A model generated the notes under the pieces. The model did not search any database. It saw nothing but the letters and a program-made list of their open reading frames with translations, and was not told the DNA's origin. A stretch of 5,941 bases of DNA from the NCBI GenBank assembly GCA_017960705.1, contig JAGCYR010000068.1, positions 1 to 5,941 of the forward strand. Direction: 5' to 3'. Below, one piece after another: positions 1 to 5,593 of the stretch; positions within the stretch are counted from its first letter, which is position 1; every line of letters begins with the position of its first letter. The DNA comes from Clostridia bacterium. Lineage in GTDB: Bacteria; Bacillota; Clostridia; Oscillospirales; CAG-272. Position numbers and translations under genes: made by a program.

Positions 1-2
1 CC

Positions 3-494
3 ACCATCGTCAAGCGCAGCGCCAAGATCCTGAATATCAAGATCACCGACGACGGCGCGCTCGAGATCGCCTCCCGTTCCAGAGGCACGCCGCGTATCGC
101 CAACCGTCTGCTCAAACGGACGCGCGACTTCGCTCTGGTGCGCGGGAACGGCTCGATCGACCTTCCAATGGCGAAAACGGCGCTCAAAATGCTGGAGATC
201 GACGAACTGGGGCTTGACAACGCCGACCGCAAGATGCTCTCCGCCATCATCAACTACTACGACGGCGGACCCGTGGGGCTGGAGACCGTCTCCGCCACCA
301 TCGGCGAGGAATCGGTCACCATCGAGGACGTGTACGAGCCCTACCTGCTCCAGATCGGGTTCCTCTCCCGTACCCCGCGAGGGAGATGCGTCACGCGGCT
401 CGCCTACGAACATCTCGGCATCCCCTACGGGGTCAGAAGAAAACCCGGCGACCAGATCCCGGGTCAGACCGACCTATTCTCCGACGAAAACTGA
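3..494 (+). CDS. ruvB: Holliday junction branch migration ATPase RuvB, C-terminal part (5' truncated by window edge)
   Basis: RuvB is the hexameric AAA+ motor that, with RuvA, drives branch migration of Holliday junctions during recombinational repair. The window opens inside the gene; 163 codons to a TGA remain of a protein that is usually about 335-350 residues, so the Walker A/B ATPase core lies upstream. Visible residues 1-45 are the end of the small AAA+ domain, with the sensor-2 segment SRGTPRIANRLLKR (arginine at visible residue 31). Residues about 70-140 are the C-terminal winged helix that binds DNA, with the family-typical stretches GLDNADRKML, GGPVGLETV, TIEDVYEPYLLQIGFLSRTP and the basic RTPRGR loop. 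The tail ends QTDLFSDEN, which resembles a sliding-clamp-binding peptide. The in-frame GTG at 138 is internal and not a start. The gene converges with the minus-strand operon and ends just before a shared terminator. Identification is secure. Confidence 0.97.
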   Translation, partial: TIVKRSAKILNIKITDDGALEIASRSRGTPRIANRLLKRTRDFALVRGNGSIDLPMAKTALKMLEIDELGLDNADRKMLSAIINYYDGGPVGLETVSATIGEESVTIEDVYEPYLLQIGFLSRTPRGRCVTRLAYEHLGIPYGVRRKPGDQIPGQTDLFSDEN

Positions 495-506
495 ACTCCG
501 TACGAT

Positions 507-549
507 AAAAAACCTCCCTGCCAAAACGGCGGGGAGGTTCTTTTTTCTT
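507..549. terminator. Bidirectional intrinsic terminator between ruvB and the convergent operon
   Basis: Bases 511-522 (aacctccctgcc) pair with 528-539 (ggcggggaggtt) to form a 12-bp stem with a single G-U-type mismatch and a 5-nt loop (aaaac). On the plus strand the stem is followed by cttttttcttt, and on the minus strand by a run of six T (complement of 507-512, partly inside the stem). It therefore has the form of a Rho-independent terminator in both directions. It starts 12 nt after the ruvB stop codon and lies 12 nt beyond the stop codon of the minus-strand transporter gene, exactly where convergent transcripts need to end. Confidence 0.93.
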
Positions 550-551
550 TG

Positions 552-1469
552 TCAGGCGCTCGCAGACGGTTCGGCGGGCGTGTCTTCGGGGTTCTTTTTC
601 AGTTCCGAGCGTTCGAGTACGATCACGCACCCGAGGATCAGGACGATCCCCGCGATCGAGAATGCGTCGGGATCCTCCCCGAGCAGGGTGAAGCTGAAGA
701 TCGACGCCGAGAGCGGCTCGATGATCGACATTGCGGACGCCGTACCCGACGGCAGCGTTTTCAACGAGGAGTTGAACAAAAAGTACGGTAAAACGCAGGT
801 ACAGAAGCCGAGCCCGATAAGCAGCGGGATGGTCTGCAAGGGTTTTGCCGCGATATACGAGACGGCAAGATCCGGGCGCGACGGGATCAGGGCGATGATT
901 GCCATAAACAGAAACGCGTACATCGTCGCCTTGATCGGCGATCCGCCCCGTCTGACCGAGAGCTTCGCCAAAATGTTGTAGATCGCGTACGAAACGCCCG
1001 AAAGAACGCCGATCAGGACCCCGGGGAGGTTGAACCGTCCCCCGCCGATGATCCCCGACGTCAGAATACAGCCGAAAAGGATCCCGGCGACCGACAGTCC
1101 CTTGATCCATCCGAGCCGCTCGTGAAAAACGAGGACCGAGAACAGAAGGATGTAGATCGGCGAGATATACATGAGAACGACCGCGGTCGAAACCGAGGTC
1201 ATCTGCATCGACTGGAAATAGCAGAACGCCGTCCCGAAGAGCGTCGCGCCCATAAAGATATAGAGCAGCAGTTCTCGAAAGCCGTCGATCCTGAACTGTC
1301 TCCGATCAAAAAGCAGAGCAAAGCCCGCCATAACGAAGAATGAGATCACTCCGCGCACGGCGGTCATCTGCAGCGCGGTGAAGCCGTAGGGGGACAGGAA
1401 GTGGACGAAGATCCCCGACGTCCCCCAGAGCATACACGCGACGACAACGAATAAAAACGCTTTTTTCAT
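552..1469 (-). CDS. EamA/DMT-superfamily membrane transporter
   Basis: This 305-residue, strongly hydrophobic protein has the length and two-fold repeat layout of the drug/metabolite transporter (EamA, formerly DUF6) family: ten predicted membrane helices, five per repeat. Approximate spans are 4-24, 32-53, 67-86, 94-114, 122-141, 149-168, 181-197, 213-232, 246-263 and 270-286. The N-terminal MLWGTSGIF and the repeat-end motifs YISPIYILLFSVLVFHERL (about 102-119) and SIIEPLSASIFSFTLLGE (about 248-265, with the family Glu-Pro and Gly-Glu) support the call. The tail after residue 286 is charged and presumably cytoplasmic. The ATG is preceded by AGGCGGAG as ribosome binding site. It is the last gene of the minus-strand operon, 22 nt after the aldolase gene. 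Family members move small metabolites, amino acids or sugars, often outward. Substrate and direction cannot be told; export of an overflow or toxic intermediate, or uptake of the pathway substrate, are both possible. Confidence 0.92.
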   Translation of the reverse strand: MKKAFLFVVVACMLWGTSGIFVHFLSPYGFTALQMTAVRGVISFFVMAGFALLFDRRQFRIDGFRELLLYIFMGATLFGTAFCYFQSMQMTSVSTAVVLMYISPIYILLFSVLVFHERLGWIKGLSVAGILFGCILTSGIIGGGRFNLPGVLIGVLSGVSYAIYNILAKLSVRRGGSPIKATMYAFLFMAIIALIPSRPDLAVSYIAAKPLQTIPLLIGLGFCTCVLPYFLFNSSLKTLPSGTASAMSIIEPLSASIFSFTLLGEDPDAFSIAGIVLILGCVIVLERSELKKNPEDTPAEPSASA

Positions 1470-1491
1470 GATCTCCGCCTGAGCGGACGTA

Positions 1492-2175
1492 TTACCCCTT
1501 CAGAAGTTCCGAAAGGGTGTGATCGCCGAACGCCTTTTTCCAATCGGCGGCAAAGCCGGCGATCGAGGTGTCGGTCGAGGTGTGCGAGAGCAGTTTCTTC
1601 AAAACGTCGGCGGAGACAGTCGCTGCGCCCGAACCGGCGAGCGCGACGTCCAGCACCTCACGGGCGGTCTTGAAGGACGCGGCGAGGATGACGGTGTCGT
1701 AATCGCCGCAGTCGAGCACCTGCTGGATCTCGGCGACCACTCCGATCCCGTCCTCGCAGATGTTCTCAAGACGGCTGACGTACGGAGCGACGTAGGCGGC
1801 GCCCGCGGTCGCGGCAAGTAGCGCCTGACCCGCGCTGAAGACGGCGGTGACGGTCACCCCGATCCCCTCTTTTGCAAGAGCGGCGGTGGCGCGGAGCCCG
1901 ACGTCGGTCGCGGGGATCTTGACGAAGGTGTTCTTGCCGAACGCTTTGACGATCGCCTTGGCTTCCGAAACGATCTTATCGAACTCGGTCTCGGTCACCT
2001 GGATATGCAGTTCCTTGTCCTCGCCGATGATCTCGCGGATGGTGTAGAGATGCTTGACGATATCGCCGCCCTCACGCGAGAGGATGGTCGGATTGGTCGT
2101 CACGCCCGAGATCGGATAATAAGTATTGAAATACTTAATATCGTCGAGATTCGCGGTATCAAGAATCAGTTTCAT
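1492..2175 (-). CDS. fsa: Fructose-6-phosphate aldolase / short transaldolase-family protein
   Basis: This 227-residue class I (Schiff-base) aldolase belongs to the short transaldolase subfamily (E. coli FsaA is about 220 residues). It forms a cytoplasmic TIM barrel. Visible active-site positions by comparison with FsaA are Asp6 (LILDTAN), Thr26 and Asn28 (GVTTNPT), Gln59 (HIQV), the Schiff-base lysine Lys86 (FVKIPAT), Thr110 (TVTAVFS), Tyr132 and Arg135 (APYVSR) and Ser167 (AASFKT). From knowledge of the family, Gln at 59 and Tyr near 131 are typical of fructose-6-phosphate aldolases, whereas true transaldolases carry Glu and Phe there. It therefore more likely cleaves a ketose phosphate to dihydroxyacetone plus an aldose phosphate (glyceraldehyde 3-phosphate for fructose 6-phosphate) than transfers dihydroxyacetone units. 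The start ATG follows AGAGGG, which lies directly after the stop of the YjbQ-like gene 10 nt upstream, indicating co-translation. The natural substrate in this operon may be another ketose phosphate. Family assignment is firm; aldolase versus transaldolase is probable. Confidence 0.92.
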   Translation of the reverse strand: MKLILDTANLDDIKYFNTYYPISGVTTNPTILSREGGDIVKHLYTIREIIGEDKELHIQVTETEFDKIVSEAKAIVKAFGKNTFVKIPATDVGLRATAALAKEGIGVTVTAVFSAGQALLAATAGAAYVAPYVSRLENICEDGIGVVAEIQQVLDCGDYDTVILAASFKTAREVLDVALAGSGAATVSADVLKKLLSHTSTDTSIAGFAADWKKAFGDHTLSELLKG

Positions 2176-2185
2176 TTCTTCCCTC

Positions 2186-2806
2186 TTATCTCTTCAGCTG
2201 CAGGTCGTAGTGGAGGTCGTACGCCTTCTCCTCGTCGGTGAACTTGTGGAGGGTGTTGATGACCTCCCCGTTGTTCCACTTGCGGTCGCCGACGTCGTCG
2301 GAGGTACCCATAACGGTCACGTTGAGCTGACGGTGACGGGCGCGGACCTGGTCCCAGTCGATGAAGTAGACGTGCGCGAATTCGCCGCCGTCGAGTTCAC
2401 CGTCCTTGATGGTCATGGTCTCGCTTCTGCCGAAGAAGACCGAGCGCAGATGCCCGTCGGTGTTCATGCTGGTAAAGTCGCCCGGCTCGTTGACGTATCT
2501 GCCGAACTGGGAATGGAGCGGACCGGGATGACGGTACTGATGCTCCTCCTTGAAATCGGGAACGAGCTTCCGCATGATGTCGAGCAGATCGTGCTGCAGA
2601 TACTCGAGATCGAAGCTGTCGATGTCGTGCGAGCACTCCTGCACCATAACCGAGCAGGTGGTGTGGTGCGATGCGACGCAGACCGTCCCGTTCTTCACGC
2701 CCGACGCCTTGACGATCTCACGGATCTCCTTGGATACGTCGTGGAAGGTGGGGATCCAACCTCTCGACTGCAGTTCCAGTTCCTTCTGAAATACGATGAA
2801 TTCCAT
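2186..2806 (-). CDS. YjbQ/UPF0047-family protein, enlarged and divergent
   Basis: The central fold matches the YjbQ (UPF0047) family: SHHTTCSVMVQEC (residues 46-58), QHDLLDIMRKLVP (71-83), YRHPG (91-95), TDGHLRSVFFG (116-126) and the closing RARHRQLNVTVMG (155-167). The likely metal or active-site histidines are His47/His48, His93 and His119. At 206 residues it is clearly longer than E. coli YjbQ (about 138). There is extra sequence between the YRH and GHL segments (about 96-115) and a C-terminal extension (about 168-206) that is acidic and lysine-rich. The usual GTWQ motif reads GGEFA here. The molecular role of the family is poorly settled; weak thiamin phosphate synthase activity has been reported for E. 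coli YjbQ. Its place between a sugar-phosphate isomerase and an aldolase suggests a role in carbohydrate metabolism in this organism, which is inference. The start is supported by AAAGGAG 9 nt upstream. Confidence 0.88.
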   Translation of the reverse strand: MEFIVFQKELELQSRGWIPTFHDVSKEIREIVKASGVKNGTVCVASHHTTCSVMVQECSHDIDSFDLEYLQHDLLDIMRKLVPDFKEEHQYRHPGPLHSQFGRYVNEPGDFTSMNTDGHLRSVFFGRSETMTIKDGELDGGEFAHVYFIDWDQVRARHRQLNVTVMGTSDDVGDRKWNNGEVINTLHKFTDEEKAYDLHYDLQLKR

Positions 2807-2845
2807 TATTTTGGTCTCCTTTATGTTTTCTTTCTTTTTATTATC
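2807..2845 (-). promoter_or_regulatory. A-rich intergenic leader with strong ribosome binding site for the YjbQ-like gene
   Basis: This 39-nt spacer is the longest gap inside the operon and is far richer in A and T than its surroundings. Read on the minus strand it is almost all purine (aagataataaaaagaaag...) and contains AAAGGAG at 2822-2816, 9 nt before the ATG. An unstructured A-rich leader with a strong Shine-Dalgarno usually means high translation. No hairpin followed by T-run and no convincing -35/-10 pair was seen, so it is read as a translation signal and not as a terminator or promoter. Confidence 0.7.
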
Positions 2846-3445
2846 TTATTTGATGCCGTTCAGCCGTTTGCCGACGGCGCCGCCGGGATGGATCACGGCG
2901 AATTTCTCCTTGCCGAAGCCCGAAAGACCGATCACAGCCGTTTGGAGCGCGTCGAAAACCGCGCAGGTAACGGCGAAACTCGTGGTCCCCTGACAGTTGT
3001 CGGGGTCGCACTCGCGCGTCACCTTGATCGGGATCACGACGTCGGACTGTTCCGCGAGGGGGGACGAGAGGTTCTCGGTCACGCCGATCACCGTCACGCC
3101 CTTTTCGCGGGCGACCTTCACGATCGGAAAAAGCTCGTCGGTCTTCCCGCCGCGGGAGGTCCAGAGAAGAACGTCTCCCTTTTCAAGAAAGCCGAGCCCG
3201 CCGTGCACCGCCTCCGCCGGAGACAGGAACCGCGCCGGACGGTCGCAGCAACACATCAGGTGCGCGAAATGCCGCGCGGCGATGCCGCTGTGCCCGCAGC
3301 CGGTCGAAGCGATCCGGGGCGCTTTAGCGAGCAGTTCCGCCGCTCTCCCGAAGTTCTCCCGGTCGATGACCTTCGCCGTTTCAAGGATGGATTCGCTCTC
3401 GGTTTCAAACCCGGCGAGAGCTACGTCAAGGATCTGATCCTTCAT
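2846..3445 (-). CDS. SIS-domain sugar-phosphate isomerase, KdsD/GutQ-like without CBS domains
   Basis: A single SIS (sugar isomerase) domain fills this 199-residue protein. The sequence follows arabinose-5-phosphate isomerases (KdsD, GutQ, KpsF) closely: RIASTGCGHSGIAARHFAH (44-62), LSPAEAVHGGLGFLEKGDVLL (74-94), the phosphosugar loop TSRGGKTDEL (96-105), CQGTTSFAVTCAVFDALQTA (151-170) and KFAVIHPGGAVGKRL (181-195). KdsD-type enzymes are usually about 320 residues with two C-terminal CBS domains; these are absent, as in GutQ-like minimal forms and 6-phospho-3-hexuloisomerases. Positions matching KdsD active-site residues His88, Glu152 and His193 are kept (His81, Glu145, His186), but Lys59 is replaced by His52 and Glu111 by Lys101. 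It probably isomerises a phosphorylated aldose/ketose pair in the cytoplasm, not necessarily arabinose 5-phosphate. Its ATG overlaps the stop of the upstream gene as ATGA, with GAGGT about 9 nt upstream, so it is translationally coupled. Confidence 0.9.
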   Translation of the reverse strand: MKDQILDVALAGFETESESILETAKVIDRENFGRAAELLAKAPRIASTGCGHSGIAARHFAHLMCCCDRPARFLSPAEAVHGGLGFLEKGDVLLWTSRGGKTDELFPIVKVAREKGVTVIGVTENLSSPLAEQSDVVIPIKVTRECDPDNCQGTTSFAVTCAVFDALQTAVIGLSGFGKEKFAVIHPGGAVGKRLNGIK

Positions 3446-4146
3446 TTCCCGTGTACCTCGTCCCAGGTCTTGCGGAGGGTCCAGAGCATTTCCTCCGCCG
3501 CAGCCTCGGGATCCTTCGCCTTCATGACGCCGCTGGTGCAGCCGGTCGCCTGAGCGCCCGCGCGAATGACGTTCGCCACGTCGTCGGGACCCGAGATGCC
3601 GGCGCCCTGCAGGACCATGATATCGGGATTGATGCGTTTGACCGCCTCGATGGTGTCGCGGACGTAACCCATATCGCTCGCAACGCCGGTCCCGATCAGT
3701 TCGGTCGGCTCCGCGACGATCAGATTCGGGGACATCAGGGCGACCTGCCGGATCTCCTCAACGCTGTCTGCGCAGACGATCGAGGCAAGTCCGACCTCGT
3801 CGGCGCGCGCGATGCTCTCGCGGATCTCGTCGAGGGTCAGTTTCTTCTCCGCGTGGTTCAGCATCACGCCGACGGCGCCCGCCGCCTTGATCGACTCGGG
3901 GAGGACCGAGCCAAGCCCACGCCCCGGACGGAGCGTGTCCATGTGCTGCGCGTAGACGTGGATATTTTCGGTGTTCTCCGCGATCAGACGGATATCGACG
4001 TACTGCGGCGTGACGATGACGTCAAGGTCGTACTTCCCCGCCACCTCGTCGATCTTCTTCGCGAGTTTGAGCATCCGCTCGCCCCACATAAAACATTTGG
4101 GTCCGATCTCGAAATAGGGGGCGCGGATCTTATAGTTCTTATACAT
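3442..4146 (-). CDS. Triosephosphate-isomerase-family protein, archaeal-like short form
   Basis: This 234-residue TIM-barrel protein resembles archaeal-type triosephosphate isomerases (about 225 residues), not the bacterial form of about 250. Candidate catalytic residues are Lys17 (EIGPK), His98 (VMLNHAEK, matching the family GHSE segment) and Glu146 (VAEPTELIGTG, matching the AYEPVWAIGTG lid-loop region). Phosphate-binding loops appear at 151-154 (IGTG), 181-185 (GAGIS) and about 203-212 (CTSGVMKAKD). All chemistry needed for an enediol aldose-ketose isomerisation is therefore present. Such extra TIM homologues in sugar operons may act on triose phosphate released by the pathway or on other short keto-sugar phosphates; TIM-family erythrulose-phosphate isomerases are known in tetritol catabolism. 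The ATG lies inside the last codons of the kinase gene (8-nt overlap) with AAAGGA 7 nt upstream. The family is secure, the substrate open. Confidence 0.9.
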   Translation of the reverse strand: MYKNYKIRAPYFEIGPKCFMWGERMLKLAKKIDEVAGKYDLDVIVTPQYVDIRLIAENTENIHVYAQHMDTLRPGRGLGSVLPESIKAAGAVGVMLNHAEKKLTLDEIRESIARADEVGLASIVCADSVEEIRQVALMSPNLIVAEPTELIGTGVASDMGYVRDTIEAVKRINPDIMVLQGAGISGPDDVANVIRAGAQATGCTSGVMKAKDPEAAAEEMLWTLRKTWDEVHGK

Positions 4147-5581
4147 TCTCGGTTCCTTTCGGTACTTGATTCATTTTCTCGTCAAGCGCGGCGAAACGAA
4201 GATACGCGTCCTCGTAGTCCGCGCCGGAGGGAACGTAGCGTTTGTCGGGCCGTACGAGTTTCCCCGCCGCGTCCGAAACCGACGGGAACGCGCCGACGCC
4301 GACGGCGGCGAACACCGCGCATCCGAGGCACGCCGTCTCGCTCTCGCTGACCGTGCGCAGGGTCTTTCCCGTTACGTCCGCCTTGATCTGCGCCCAGAGC
4401 GGGCTGGACGCGCCGCCGCCGGTGATGCGGATCTCACGGATCGAGTCCGCCCCGATGTAGGCGAGGTCCTCGCGGAGCAGGAACGCGATGGATTCCATAA
4501 TCGCGCGGGCGAAATGACCTCTCGTGTGCGCGAGGGTCACGCCGGAGAATACCGCCGTCGCCTCGGGGTTGTACTTGGGCATCGTCGAGCCCGTGAAATA
4601 CGGCAGAACGGTCATCCCGTCCGATCCCGCGGGGATCTTCTCGGCAAGCTCGTCAAGCTGACGGAACGAAAAGTTCTCGGAAAAGTTGTTCTTGAACCAT
4701 TTGAGCGCCATACCCGCGGTGCTCGACCACAGGATCCGGCAGTATTTGCCCTCGATCGCGTGGAGGTGGCACGGAATGATGCTCGCGGGATCGTAGGGCG
4801 GGATCGAATCGGTCATCGCGCAGATCGCCATGATCGTCCCGGTCATCTCGCTGATCTCGCTCTCGTCGACCACGCCGCACCCGACCGTACCCGCGATCTG
4901 ATCCAGCGCACCGGTCACGACCTTGATCCCATTGTATTCCCCGCAGACCGTCATACTCGGCAAAATCTTCGGGAAACGGGATTCGGGCAGCCCGATATAG
5001 TCGAGCATCTCGCGCCACCAGTCGCGCTTCGAGATATCGAAGTAGACCGACGAGGACTGGATGGTCGGCTCGGTCACGAAGTTGCCGGTCAGCCGGTAGA
5101 GGATCCAGTCTTCGAGCAGAAACACCTTTTCGATCTTTGAAAAGATCTCGGGGCGGTTTCGCTTGAACCAAAGCAGCTTGCACGCCGGCCACCCCGCGGT
5201 GATCTCGGGCTGACCCGTGACCTCGTACACGCGTTTCAGACCGAAGTCGCGCTTGACCTCCTCCGCCTCGCGCTCTGCTCTGTTATCGAGCCAGACGACG
5301 GCGGGATAAAGGGGTTTGCCCTCCCCGTCGCAGAGGATCATGGTCTCTCCCTGCGTGTCGACCGAGAGCGCGTCGGGCGTTCCGCACTCGTTCGAGAGTT
5401 CGGCGATCACCTTTTCGCACATTGTGATATAGGTCTCGGCGTCGAACTCGATCGTCCCGGTCATGGGATCTGTGTCGAGCGTGTAATCGACCGCACGGAA
5501 CCCGAGCCGCTTCCCCGTTTCGTCGAAGATCGCGGCTTTGAGCGACGTCGTGCCGACGTCAAGTCCGAGAAAGGTCTTCAT
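4139..5581 (-). CDS. FGGY-family carbohydrate kinase
   Basis: FGGY kinases phosphorylate sugars or polyols with ATP (xylulose, ribulose, fuculose, rhamnulose, glycerol, erythrulose). The 480-residue product starts with the ATP-phosphate loop FLGLDVGTTSLKAAIFD (4-20). It then shows LSVDTQGETM (72-81), WLDNRAE (97-103), the probable catalytic base Asp227 in VTGALDQIAG, the FGGY signature-2 region SGVTLAHTRGHFARAIMESI (346-365) and the adenine-binding ITGGGASSPLWAQIKADVTG (386-405). Both actin-like lobes are therefore complete. The stretch between LPSMTVCGEY and IKVVTGALD is about a dozen residues shorter than in most relatives. A GTG nine bases upstream (5590) is in frame; the ATG at 5581 is preferred because it places the glycine-rich loop at the normal distance from the N-terminus. 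Neither has a clear Shine-Dalgarno, so translation probably reinitiates from the isomerase stop 12 nt upstream. Being next to a ketol-isomerase, it most likely phosphorylates the ketose that enzyme makes; dihydroxyacetone from the aldolase is an alternative. Confidence 0.94.
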   Translation of the reverse strand: MKTFLGLDVGTTSLKAAIFDETGKRLGFRAVDYTLDTDPMTGTIEFDAETYITMCEKVIAELSNECGTPDALSVDTQGETMILCDGEGKPLYPAVVWLDNRAEREAEEVKRDFGLKRVYEVTGQPEITAGWPACKLLWFKRNRPEIFSKIEKVFLLEDWILYRLTGNFVTEPTIQSSSVYFDISKRDWWREMLDYIGLPESRFPKILPSMTVCGEYNGIKVVTGALDQIAGTVGCGVVDESEISEMTGTIMAICAMTDSIPPYDPASIIPCHLHAIEGKYCRILWSSTAGMALKWFKNNFSENFSFRQLDELAEKIPAGSDGMTVLPYFTGSTMPKYNPEATAVFSGVTLAHTRGHFARAIMESIAFLLREDLAYIGADSIREIRITGGGASSPLWAQIKADVTGKTLRTVSESETACLGCAVFAAVGVGAFPSVSDAAGKLVRPDKRYVPSGADYEDAYLRFAALDEKMNQVPKGTENV

Positions 5582-5593
5582 CTTATTCACGGA

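Noticed and set aside
214..981. A 255-codon plus-strand frame spanning the ruvB end, the terminator and the transporter 3' end
   Set aside because: It overlaps ruvB out of frame, crosses a strong terminator hairpin, and its start is rich in Ser, Thr and Pro as expected from a frame-shifted GC-rich gene.
433..1110. A 225-codon minus-strand frame overlapping the transporter and the ruvB 3' end
   Set aside because: Arg- and Gly-rich shadow of the EamA gene in another frame; also crosses the terminator.
2807..2845. Possible internal promoter or terminator in the A-rich gap of the operon
   Set aside because: No -35/-10 pair with proper spacing and no stem before a T-run; composition is better explained as an unstructured leader with a strong ribosome binding site.
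2126..3553. A 475-codon plus-strand open frame opposite the TIM-like 3' end, SIS, YjbQ-like and aldolase 5' end genes
   Set aside because: It runs antisense across four recognisable genes, has no family resemblance or convincing ribosome binding site, and is the expected result of few stop codons in GC-rich DNA.
3451..5140. Long plus-strand open frames (299 and 324 codons) opposite the TIM-like and kinase genes
   Set aside because: Arg-, Asp- and Gly-rich translations with no recognisable motif; antisense shadows of well-supported genes.
5582..5590. GTG at 5590 as the start of the FGGY kinase
   Set aside because: Possible, but it adds only three residues before the family-typical Met-Lys start and has no Shine-Dalgarno; the ATG at 5581 was preferred.
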